A stretch of 5,994 bases of DNA from JBBFMJ01 sp037441225 (GTDB taxonomy: Bacteria > Acidobacteriota > Thermoanaerobaculia > UBA2201), in assembly GCA_037441225.1 (NCBI GenBank), contig JBBISU010000138.1, forward strand, positions 1-5,994, read 5' to 3'. The notes under the pieces are model-generated. The model ran no database searches, was not told where the DNA came from, and saw only the letters and a program-made list of their open reading frames with translations. The position numbers were made by a program, and so were the translations under genes. Within the stretch, counting starts at the first letter, position 1; every line of letters starts with the position of its first letter. This document shows, in pieces, positions 1 through 5,934 of the stretch.

Positions 1-14
1 AAATAAATTTTCAT
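1..14 (-). CDS. Start of a gene running off the left edge (partial)
   Basis: On the minus strand an ATG at position 14 opens a frame that reads M-K-I-Y before the window ends. It is preceded by a GAGGT ribosome binding site at 24-20 with 6 nt between GAGG and the ATG, and by a good promoter further upstream (60-32). These signals in the right order and spacing are the only support, since just four full codons are visible. It lies 67 nt downstream of the symporter stop in the same direction, so it could be read both from its own promoter and by read-through. Nothing can be said about its function. Confidence 0.5.
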
Positions 15-31
15 AAAATACCTCTATAATT

Positions 32-60
32 ATAATATCATTCTTAAGAAAATTTTGCAA
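32..60 (-). promoter_or_regulatory. Sigma70-type promoter with extended -10, for the gene starting at 14
   Basis: Read on the minus strand there is a -35 element TTGCAA (60-55), a 17-nt spacer, and a -10 element TATTAT (37-32) preceded by TG one base upstream (extended -10 TGA-TATTAT). Transcription would start near position 25, giving a leader of only about 11 nt that just contains the GAGG ribosome binding site. The spacer holds a perfect 10-bp palindrome (41-50), a possible operator. This is inferred from motif match; AT-rich DNA produces such matches by chance, but the spacing and the downstream ribosome binding site and ATG support it. Confidence 0.5.
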
Positions 61-81
61 TATTATTAAAAATTGTTTTGT

Positions 82-1602
82 TTAAATTTTTTCTACTTTT
101 GGAAAAAGTATTGCTATATCTTCTTCCTTTGGTGGTTTTGTTAAATATGAAATTATTATTAAGGATAAAATTGACAAAGTAAAGGAAAAGAAAATAGATG
201 GAATTCCAAAGGGATCTGTTCCAAAAATTTCAGAGCCAACTTGAGATTTTGCACCATACATATATTGAGGAAACAAAAGAGGAAAAAGCCATTCAAAAAA
301 GATTGTAGAAATTGTTCCCACTAAGATAGAAACAACCCCAGCTACCCTTGTTGCTCTTTTCCAGGAAAGAGCTGCTATTAAGGCAGGAGTTATTGCAACC
401 CCATAAATTGTGTAAGCAAAATAACTATATCTTAAAATTGAAATTTGTAATTTTAATACTGTTGGAATAAAAATCATCAAAAAGGCAAGAAATCCAATTA
501 TTACAATAAAAATTTTTTGCAAGGCAACAAGTTTTTTTGAGTCAGCATCCTTATTTATAAATCTTTGATAAATATCTCTTATTATATTTGTAGTTGGTGA
601 TAAAAGATAATTCATCCCCGTTGATAATACAACAGCACAAGCAGCTCCTAAAAGCAAAACCCCTATGTATGGAGGAACAATATGCCTTCCTGCTTGTAAT
701 ACCATTGAGCGGGCATCCCAAGCCATATTTTTTTCAAAATTAAAAGAAGTAGCATATACAGCAATTGCAACAACAACTGTTTCAACAATAATCGTTCCAA
801 AGATCCACAATGCAACAGCTCTTTTTGCTTCCTTTGGTGATTTTGCAGCATAAAATTTTTGATACATTGATTGTATTCCCATTAAAAGCAAAAGTGTTGA
901 AAGACAATAACCAATTGCTTTTAAAGCAGGAAACCTTCCAAAATCACTTGAAAATAATGCAAAATGCCCTGCTGGAAGGACTTCTTTTGCATGGTGCCAT
1001 CCACCAGAACCCAAAACAACAAAAGGAACTGAAATAATACAAGCCAAAAGAATTATAATTCCATTTGGCAAATCTGTATAAGCAACAGCAATCATTCCAC
1101 CAAGGGCAGTAAATATTATTACAAAACAAGCAGTTATAAGTTGTCCTTCTGCTAAACTAATCTTTCCATCAGTTACCACATTTAAAATGTAACCACCTGC
1201 CCTAAATTGATATGAAACAATTGTTGTAAAGGCAATAATTATGGCAATGGCACCAAAAAGGCGCGCAAACTTTCCATATCTTACTTCAAGTATGTCCCCT
1301 ACTGTATATTGCCCAAAGGTTCTTATTTTTGCAGCAAGAAAATAAATTAAAAGTATTCCAACCCAGGCACCAGCAGGCATCCAGAGGGAAGACCATCCAG
1401 CATAATAAGCATATTCTGCTCCTGCAATGAAAGTACCAGAGCCAATCCAAGTGCAAATTAAAGTAAAAACCATTGTTGTAAGTGAAAGTTTTCTTCCTGC
1501 AACCATAAAGTCCTCAGAGCTTTTAACCCTCTTTGACCTTAAAATGTTTAAAACAAACAAAATTAAAAGATAAACTAAAATTAGATAAAGATAAATTGGC
1601 AT
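82..1602 (-). CDS. Sodium:solute symporter (SSS family) permease
   Basis: This is an inner-membrane secondary transporter of the SSS family (PutP/SGLT/pantothenate-permease type, LeuT fold), which uses a sodium gradient to import a small solute. The 506 residues match the usual length, and I count about 13 hydrophobic spans, the first at 2-20 and the last near 467-487. Family marks include the loop S-S-E-D-F-M-V-A-G-R (28-37), the broken TM helix around W-I-G-S-G (52-56), G-G-M-I-A-V-A-Y-T-D (168-177), and the sodium-site helix around S-P-T-T (335-338) followed by D-I-Y (343-345). The frequent T-D-x-x-Q motif reads T-D-L-P-N here (N180). Substrate cannot be read from sequence; sugars, proline, other amino acids and carboxylates are all possible. 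The ATG has a strong AGGAGGT site overlapping the stop of the upstream AhpD-like gene, so the two are co-transcribed and probably translationally coupled. Confidence 0.9.
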   Translation of the reverse strand: MPIYLYLILVYLLILFVLNILRSKRVKSSEDFMVAGRKLSLTTMVFTLICTWIGSGTFIAGAEYAYYAGWSSLWMPAGAWVGILLIYFLAAKIRTFGQYTVGDILEVRYGKFARLFGAIAIIIAFTTIVSYQFRAGGYILNVVTDGKISLAEGQLITACFVIIFTALGGMIAVAYTDLPNGIIILLACIISVPFVVLGSGGWHHAKEVLPAGHFALFSSDFGRFPALKAIGYCLSTLLLLMGIQSMYQKFYAAKSPKEAKRAVALWIFGTIIVETVVVAIAVYATSFNFEKNMAWDARSMVLQAGRHIVPPYIGVLLLGAACAVVLSTGMNYLLSPTTNIIRDIYQRFINKDADSKKLVALQKIFIVIIGFLAFLMIFIPTVLKLQISILRYSYFAYTIYGVAITPALIAALSWKRATRVAGVVSILVGTISTIFFEWLFPLLFPQYMYGAKSQVGSEIFGTDPFGIPSIFFSFTLSILSLIIISYLTKPPKEEDIAILFPKVEKI

Positions 1603-1605
1603 TTT

Positions 1606-1612
1606 ACCTCCT
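1606..1612 (-). promoter_or_regulatory. Strong ribosome binding site of the symporter, overlapping the upstream stop codon
   Basis: AGGAGGT on the minus strand (1612-1606) matches the 16S anti-Shine-Dalgarno sequence perfectly, with 4 nt between the AGGAGG core and the ATG at 1602. Its first two bases are the last two bases of the TAG stop (1613-1611) of the AhpD-like gene. Ribosomes ending there would uncover or reuse the site, so translational coupling is likely. It fixes the symporter start. Confidence 0.85.
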
Positions 1613-1961
1613 ATTTATTATTTAATTCCTGCCAAGCACTTAATGCTTTTCTTATGTGAGGTATTGTGATTGAACCCCCTACTACAAGCCCAATATTTAT
1701 TGCCTCAATTAACTCTTCTTCTTTGATATTATTTTCTTTTAGTTTATAAAGGTGGTAAAAAATGCAATCATCACACCTTAAAACAAGTGAAGCAACAAAA
1801 CCTAAAAGTTCTTTTGTTTTTTCATCAAGGGCACCTTTTTTATAAACATCATTGTCTAAATTGAAAAACCTTTTAATATCTAAGTTTGCTTTTTTTAATA
1901 CAATTTCATTCAATTTTTTTCTTTCTTCCCAAAATTCAAAAATACTTTTTTCTTTTTTCAT
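1611..1961 (-). CDS. AhpD-like / carboxymuconolactone decarboxylase family protein
   Basis: A 116-residue soluble, all-helical protein of the AhpD/CMD fold (carboxymuconolactone decarboxylase family). Its hallmark is C63-D-D-C66 followed by H70, the CxxC-x3-H redox site by which AhpD-type proteins carry out disulfide chemistry or peroxide defence. The preceding stretch A-L-D-E-K-T-K-E-L-L-G (44-54) and the later G-G-S-I-T-I-P-H-I-R (95-104) are typical of a short, widespread subgroup usually annotated only by family, so the true reaction is unknown; a thiol-disulfide role is inferred from the cysteines. I chose the ATG at 1961. An in-frame TTG at 1997 would add twelve residues that do not look like the family, and that TTG is better explained as the -35 element. 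No Shine-Dalgarno precedes the ATG. It is first in an operon with the symporter, 8 nt upstream of it. Confidence 0.85.
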   Translation of the reverse strand: MKKEKSIFEFWEERKKLNEIVLKKANLDIKRFFNLDNDVYKKGALDEKTKELLGFVASLVLRCDDCIFYHLYKLKENNIKEEELIEAINIGLVVGGSITIPHIRKALSAWQELNNK

Positions 1962-1968
1962 AAGAAAT

Positions 1969-1997
1969 TTTATGACACAATTTGAAAAAAAAGTCAA
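1969..1997 (-). promoter_or_regulatory. Promoter of the AhpD-like/symporter operon, predicted leaderless
   Basis: On the minus strand, -35 TTGACT (1997-1992, five of six consensus bases), a 17-nt spacer, and -10 CATAAA (1974-1969, four of six). Seven bases separate the -10 from the A of the ATG at 1961, so the expected transcription start is at or within a base or two of the start codon. This agrees with the absence of any Shine-Dalgarno sequence before that ATG. A second, weaker candidate (TTGGAG, 16 nt, TATTTA) lies about 40 nt further upstream and would give a leader that also lacks a ribosome binding site. Confidence 0.55.
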
Positions 1998-2057
1998 ATT
2001 TTAATATCATTAAATAGTTACTGCTTTTTTCACTCCAATCAAAAATTTTGTAAAAAC

Positions 2058-2085
2058 TTGACAATTTTTATATTTTAGGTAAACT
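2058..2085 (+). promoter_or_regulatory. Promoter of the gdhA-nfnAB operon
   Basis: A perfect TTGACA -35 element (2058-2063) is followed after 16 nt by TAAACT (2080-2085), four of six -10 consensus bases. The start of transcription would fall near 2092, leaving a leader of about 23 nt that contains the gdhA ribosome binding site. It is divergent from the AhpD-like promoter, with about 60 bp between the two -35 elements, so the shared 153-bp gap could hold common control sites. The -10 assignment is less sure than the -35. Confidence 0.55.
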
Positions 2086-2101
2086 ATTAAGAATAAATTT
2101 T

Positions 2102-2110
2102 TAAGGGGGT
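2102..2110 (+). promoter_or_regulatory. Ribosome binding site of gdhA
   Basis: TAAGGGGGT pairs along nine bases with the anti-Shine-Dalgarno sequence, one pair being a G-U wobble. It ends 4 nt before the ATG at 2115. A GTG directly after that ATG (2118) would sit at a slightly more usual distance, so a start one codon later cannot be excluded; the protein is otherwise the same. Confidence 0.75.
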
Positions 2111-2114
2111 ATTT

Positions 2115-3401
2115 ATGGTGGAAAAAGGGTTTAACCCTTTTAAAATGGCACAGCAACAATTTGATTCTGTTGCTGAAAAACTTGGTTTAGATGAAGGAAC
2201 AAGGCAACTTTTAAGGACGCCTATGAGGGAATATGCTTTTACTATCCCTGTCAGGATGGATGATGGAACCGTTAAGGTTTTTCAAGGTTTCAGAGTTCAA
2301 CATAACGATGCAAGGGGACCCTGTAAAGGTGGTATTAGATTTCACCCACAAGAAACCCTTGATACTGTAAGGGCTCTTGCAACCTGGATGACCTGGAAAT
2401 GTGCAGTCGTGGATATTCCCTTAGGTGGTGGAAAAGGCGGGGTTATTTGTGATCCCCATCAACTTTCAATGAGGGAACAAGAATTGATTTGCAGAGGATG
2501 GGTAAGGCAGGTTGCCAGAAATGTAGGTCCTTATCAAGATGTTCCTGCACCTGATGTTATGACTTCTGCACAGCATATGATCTGGATTTTGGATGAATAT
2601 GAAAAAATAACAGGGGCACACTGGCCTGGGCTTATTACAGGAAAACCTGTTGGGCTTGGCGGTTCACAGGGAAGGACAGAAGCAACTGGCTATGGCGTTG
2701 TATATGTATTAAGAGAAGCTTGCAAATGTTTAGGAATAGATATTAAATCAACAACTGCTTCTTTTCAGGGCTTTGGAAATGTATCCCAATATGCCGTTGA
2801 ACTTTATCAAAAATTAGGTGGAAAAGCAGTTTGTGTCTCTTGCTGGGATAACGAAGATAAGACATCTTATTCTTTTATTAGGAAAAGTGGAATAAACTTA
2901 GAAGAATTGAGATCAATTACTGATAAATTTGGCACAATTAATAAGAAAAAGGCAAAAGAATTGGGATATGAAGTTGCAGAGGGTGGAAAATGGCTTACCC
3001 TTGATGTAGATATATTAGTTCCTGCTGCCCTTGAAAATCAAATAAATGCTGAAAATGTTGAAAAAATTTCAAAGAAAGTTAAAATTGTTGCAGAAGGTGC
3101 AAATGGTCCAACAACACCTGAGGCAGATGAGGTTTTCAAAAAAAGAGGCATCTTTAACCTTCCTGATTTTCTTGCAAATGCAGGTGGTGTGACCTGTTCT
3201 TATTTTGAACAAGTTCAAAGCAATATGAACTATTACTGGACAAAGGAAGAAGTTTTATCTCGCCTTGATACTATTATGACAAGTGCTTTTTATGGCGTTT
3301 ATGAACTTGCAAAAAGCAAAAACCTTTATATGAGAGATGCAGCATATATGATTGCAATTTCAAGGGTTGCAGATGCATGTAAAATAAGAGGTTTAGTATA
3401 A
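2115..3401 (+). CDS. gdhA: Glutamate dehydrogenase (Glu/Leu/Phe/Val dehydrogenase family)
   Basis: Cytoplasmic enzyme, normally a hexamer, for the reversible oxidative deamination of glutamate to 2-oxoglutarate and ammonium with NAD(P). At 428 residues it has the length of the catabolic/archaeal-Thermotoga type rather than the ~450-residue enteric type. The catalytic domain shows G-P-C-K71-G-G-I-R-F-H-P and the active-site signature L-G-G-G-K107-G-G with D113-P114; the catalytic aspartate is D147 in P-A-P-D-V. The dinucleotide fold follows with G219-F-G-N-V-S, where the last position is usually G or A. The C-terminal part carries A-E-G-A-N (326-330) and the conserved N-A-G-G-V (355-359). Cofactor preference cannot be settled by eye. 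It leads an operon with nfnA (15-nt gap) and nfnB, which suggests its NAD(P)H is exchanged with ferredoxin through NfnAB. Leucine or phenylalanine dehydrogenase is less likely given the length and motifs. Confidence 0.93.
   Translation: MVEKGFNPFKMAQQQFDSVAEKLGLDEGTRQLLRTPMREYAFTIPVRMDDGTVKVFQGFRVQHNDARGPCKGGIRFHPQETLDTVRALATWMTWKCAVVDIPLGGGKGGVICDPHQLSMREQELICRGWVRQVARNVGPYQDVPAPDVMTSAQHMIWILDEYEKITGAHWPGLITGKPVGLGGSQGRTEATGYGVVYVLREACKCLGIDIKSTTASFQGFGNVSQYAVELYQKLGGKAVCVSCWDNEDKTSYSFIRKSGINLEELRSITDKFGTINKKKAKELGYEVAEGGKWLTLDVDILVPAALENQINAENVEKISKKVKIVAEGANGPTTPEADEVFKKRGIFNLPDFLANAGGVTCSYFEQVQSNMNYYWTKEEVLSRLDTIMTSAFYGVYELAKSKNLYMRDAAYMIAISRVADACKIRGLV
2123..2141 (+). repeat. Perfect 19-bp dyad at the start of the gdhA coding sequence
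   Basis: AAAAGGGTT (2123-2131) and AACCCTTTT (2133-2141) are perfect reverse complements around a single T at 2132. The dyad spans codons 3-9 of gdhA, about 30 nt after the predicted transcription start. As DNA it could bind a dimeric regulator. As RNA it folds as a 7-bp stem with a TTTAA loop. Its function is not known, and an origin by chance is possible. Confidence 0.6.
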
Positions 3402-3416
3402 ATAAAAGGAGTTGAA

Positions 3417-4268
3417 ATGAATAAGATATTAAAAAAAGAAACTTTTTCACCAGTAACATTTTTGTGGGAAGTGGAAGCCCCTGATATTGCAAAGGCAGCT
3501 CTTCCGGGACATTTTGTAATTGTAAGGCATAAAGAAAAAGGTGAAAGGGTTCCTTTAACAATTGCTGATTTTGATAAAGAGAAAGGTACAATTACACTTG
3601 TTATACAGGCATTAGGAAAGACAACAAAAGAAATGATGGAACTGAAAGAAGGAGATTTCCTTATAAATTTAGCAGGTCCTTTGGGGATTCCTTCTCATAT
3701 AGAAAAGGTAGGAACGGTAATTTTTGTTGGTGGTGGATTAGGAGTTGCACCTGTCTTCCCTCAACTCAGAGCTTTTAAGGAAAAAGGAAATTACACAATT
3801 TCAATTATCGGCTTTAGAAATAAGGATTTGATTTTCTGGGAAGAAAAATTTAGAAATTTTTGCGATGAATTAATTGTTACAACTGATGATGGAAGTTATG
3901 GAAGGAAGGGGCTTGTTTCAGAGCCCCTTCTTGAAATTCTTAAAGGGAGAAAGGTTGATTTGGTTATTGCAATTGGTCCTGCAATTATGATGAAGGTATG
4001 TTCAGAGGTAACAAAACCTTTTGGTGTTAAAACAATTGTTTCTTTAAATACAATTATGGTAGATGGAACAGGTATGTGTGGATCCTGCAGGGTTACTGTT
4101 GGGGGACAGACAAAATTTGCTTGTGTTGATGGTCCTGATTTTGATGGACATTTAATTGACTGGAATGAGCTTATGAGGAGACAGAGGAGATTTGAAAGGG
4201 AAGAAAAGGAAGTATTAAAAAAATATGAAGAAGATTGTAAATTGAAAGAGAAAGGATTAAAAAATTAA
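3417..4268 (+). CDS. nfnA: NADH-dependent ferredoxin:NADP+ oxidoreductase small subunit NfnA (SudB)
   Basis: Small subunit of the electron-bifurcating transhydrogenase NfnAB (also described as sulfide dehydrogenase SudB), a cytoplasmic flavoprotein. In NfnAB this subunit binds FAD, NAD(H) and one [2Fe-2S] cluster. The 283 residues match the family. The FAD-binding barrel comes first with R44-V-P-L-T48. The nucleotide domain begins at F-V-G-G-G-L-G-V-A-P (103-112), with T-T-D-D-G-S-Y-G (155-162) and A-I-G-P (185-188). The cluster motif near the C terminus is D216-x4-C221-x2-C224-x11-C236; the aspartate is the known unusual fourth ligand in this family. A charged helical tail (252-283) follows. 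The start has AAAGGAG 5 nt upstream. A dihydroorotate dehydrogenase electron-transfer subunit (PyrK) is related, but the aspartate motif and the nfnB neighbour 1 nt downstream argue for NfnA. Confidence 0.92.
   Translation: MNKILKKETFSPVTFLWEVEAPDIAKAALPGHFVIVRHKEKGERVPLTIADFDKEKGTITLVIQALGKTTKEMMELKEGDFLINLAGPLGIPSHIEKVGTVIFVGGGLGVAPVFPQLRAFKEKGNYTISIIGFRNKDLIFWEEKFRNFCDELIVTTDDGSYGRKGLVSEPLLEILKGRKVDLVIAIGPAIMMKVCSEVTKPFGVKTIVSLNTIMVDGTGMCGSCRVTVGGQTKFACVDGPDFDGHLIDWNELMRRQRRFEREEKEVLKKYEEDCKLKEKGLKN
3905..3930 (+). repeat. GC-rich inverted repeat inside nfnA
   Basis: GAAGGGGCT (3905-3913) and AGCCCCTTC (3922-3930) are perfect 9-bp complements around an 8-nt loop (3914-3921); a G-U and an A-U pair extend the stem by two. 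It lies in frame within nfnA, encoding residues around K164 to L171, and uses GGG, GAG and CCC, which are uncommon choices in this AT-rich operon. The run that follows (TTGAAATTCTT) is not a clean T-tract, so I do not call a terminator. Confidence 0.55.
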
Positions 4269-4269
4269 A

Positions 4270-5688
4270 ATGGCAGAAGAAAAACCAAAAAAAACTATTA
4301 AGACAATTCAGCCAAAAAAAACACCTATTCCTGAGCAGGGGCCAGGTGTAAGGAGAAAAAACTTTAAGGAAGTTGCTCTTGGTTACACTGAAGAGCAAGC
4401 ACTGCTTGAAGCAGAAAGATGTATTCAATGTAAAAATCCCTTGTGCATAAAGGGTTGTCCTGTTTATATAAATATTCCTGCTTTTATTAAAGCAATAACA
4501 GAAAAAGATTATAAAAAAGCATATCAAATTATAGTTGATGCAGATCTTTTGCCTGCTGTAACAGGAAGAGTTTGTCCACAAGAGACACAATGTGAAGCAG
4601 AGTGTATTGTTGGGAAAAAATTAGAGCCCGTTGCAATTGGTCGGCTTGAAAGGTTTGTTGCTGATTATGCAATAAAAAATAAATTGTATGAAGTTCCAAA
4701 AATTGACAAAAAGGACATAAAAGTTGCAATAATTGGCTCTGGTCCAGGTGGCTTAACCTGTGCTGCGGATTTAGCAAAAGCAGGATTGAAGGTCACAATA
4801 TTTGAAGCATTGCATATGCCAGGTGGTGTTTTGAAATATGGAATCCCAGAATTTCGTCTTCCTAATGAAATAGTTGACATTGAAATTGAAAATCTAAAAA
4901 AAATGGGAGTTGAAATATTAGTAGATAAGATAATTGGAAGAACTTATACAATACCACAATTGATGAATGAACATAACTATAAAGCAGTTTTTATTGCAAC
5001 TGGTGCAGGTATGCCAAAGTTTATGGGAATCCCTGGGGAAAGTTTAAATGGCGTTATGTCTGCAAATGAATTTTTGACAAGGGTAAACTTAATGTATGGC
5101 TTTGAATTTCCTTACTCAGATACACCAGTTGGAATGGGCAAAAAAGTTGCAACAATTGGTGCTGGGAATACTGCAATGGATGCTTCAAGGGTTGCTTTAA
5201 GATTAGGGGCTGAAAAGAGTATGATTGTTTATAGAAGAACTGAAAAAGAAAGCCCTGCAAGGGCTGAAGAATTGCACCATGCAATAGAAGAAGGAGTTGA
5301 ATTTCATTGGCTTACAAATCCTGTTGAAATAATTGGAAATGAAGATGGCTGGGTTAAAGGTATGAAATGTATCAGGATGGAATTAGGTGAGCCCGATGAA
5401 ACAGGAAGAAGAAGCCCTGTTCCAATTCCTGGTTCTGAATTTTTTATGGAAGTTGACACTGTTATTTATGCTTTAGGGACAAAGGCAAATCCAATCATTG
5501 CTCAAACAACACCTGGACTTAAAACAAATAAATGGGGATACATTGAAGTTGATCCAGAGACACAAATGACTTCAATCCCAGGGGTTTTTGCAGGAGGAGA
5601 TATTGTTACAGGTGCTGCAACAGTAATCCTTGCAATGGGCGCAGGAAGAAAAGCAGCAAAAGGGATACTAAAATATTTAGGTTTGTAA
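4270..5688 (+). CDS. nfnB: NADH-dependent ferredoxin:NADP+ oxidoreductase large subunit NfnB (SudA, GltD-like)
   Basis: Large subunit of NfnAB, homologous to the glutamate synthase small subunit GltD. It holds the bifurcating FAD, two [4Fe-4S] clusters and the NADP(H) site; the complex couples NADH plus reduced ferredoxin to 2 NADPH, reversibly. Iron-sulfur cysteines are C51-x2-C54-x4-C59-x3-C63 and C102-x5-C108-x3-C112. E127 in I-G-R-L-E-R-F sits where NfnB is thought to use glutamate as a cluster ligand. FAD binds at G156-S-G-P-G-G161 with E179 closing the motif. The second nucleotide fold is G297-A-G-N-T-A with Y-R-R (321-323), the arginines expected to hold the NADPH phosphate. The FAD-closing segment is A-G-G-D-I-V-T-G (441-448). 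Length 472 fits the family. Many databases label such genes 'glutamate synthase, small subunit', but there is no large gltB subunit here and nfnA is adjacent. Two in-frame stops in tandem end the gene. Confidence 0.93.
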   Translation: MAEEKPKKTIKTIQPKKTPIPEQGPGVRRKNFKEVALGYTEEQALLEAERCIQCKNPLCIKGCPVYINIPAFIKAITEKDYKKAYQIIVDADLLPAVTGRVCPQETQCEAECIVGKKLEPVAIGRLERFVADYAIKNKLYEVPKIDKKDIKVAIIGSGPGGLTCAADLAKAGLKVTIFEALHMPGGVLKYGIPEFRLPNEIVDIEIENLKKMGVEILVDKIIGRTYTIPQLMNEHNYKAVFIATGAGMPKFMGIPGESLNGVMSANEFLTRVNLMYGFEFPYSDTPVGMGKKVATIGAGNTAMDASRVALRLGAEKSMIVYRRTEKESPARAEELHHAIEEGVEFHWLTNPVEIIGNEDGWVKGMKCIRMELGEPDETGRRSPVPIPGSEFFMEVDTVIYALGTKANPIIAQTTPGLKTNKWGYIEVDPETQMTSIPGVFAGGDIVTGAATVILAMGAGRKAAKGILKYLGL

Positions 5689-5691
5689 TAA

Positions 5692-5823
5692 ATGGCAAAA
5701 TACAAAGGTGCAAGGATTTTTATGGCAATTTTAGGAATTGCCTTCATAATTTTTTTTGCTTTAATTATAATCCTTTTGCTTTCCCATGGTTGCTCTATTG
5801 TAAAATTTGAACCAGTTGAATAA
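5692..5823 (+). CDS. Small single-span membrane protein, 43 residues, unknown function
   Basis: An ATG 3 nt after the nfnB stop opens a 43-codon frame, too short for most gene callers. The protein starts with a basic segment (M-A-K-Y-K-G-A-R), has one strongly hydrophobic helix from about residue 9 to 30, and ends with a short tail S-H-G-C34-S-I-V-K-F-E-P-V-E. The basic N terminus suggests the N end stays in the cytoplasm. The region before C34 (S-H-G) does not match a lipobox well, so a lipoprotein is possible but weak. A modest AGG precedes the ATG by 10 nt. I do not recognise the family. Position and the tail-to-head spacing suggest co-transcription with nfnAB; a membrane anchor or modulator role would be speculation. 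Confidence 0.6.
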   Translation: MAKYKGARIFMAILGIAFIIFFALIIILLLSHGCSIVKFEPVE

Positions 5824-5934
5824 TTTTTAACCCAAAAATACAGTTGGCAATGGAATAGAATATAACAGAGCAGTAGTCCGTTTTCCGTGTCTTGCATAAA
5901 GTATTGTAGCAATTAAAAAAGAGCAACAGTGTAA

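Noticed and set aside
810..1037. Plus-strand frames antisense to the symporter
   Set aside because: The symporter frame has clear transmembrane and family motifs; these have none.
1962..1997. TTG at 1997 as start of the AhpD-like gene
   Set aside because: Adds twelve residues atypical of the family, lacks a ribosome binding site, and the TTG is part of a TTGACT -35 element.
2000..2014. Inverted repeat TTTAAT-ATC-ATTAAA in the divergent promoter gap
   Set aside because: Short, all A/T, and expected by chance in this composition.
3274..3591. 105-codon minus-strand frame across the gdhA-nfnA junction
   Set aside because: Leu/Gln-rich shadow of coding sequence on the other strand with no initiation signals.
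4171..4590. 139-codon minus-strand frame across the nfnA-nfnB junction
   Set aside because: Antisense to two well-supported genes; its Phe/Cys/Asn-rich composition is what the complement of Lys/Glu-rich coding sequence gives.
4270..5688. Glutamate synthase small subunit (gltD) as the function of this gene
   Set aside because: The nfnA gene 1 nt upstream and absence of a gltB neighbour favour NfnB.
5502..5912. 136-codon minus-strand frame overlapping the end of nfnB and the small membrane protein gene
   Set aside because: Mostly antisense to nfnB, with low-complexity composition, no ribosome binding site and no recognisable domain.
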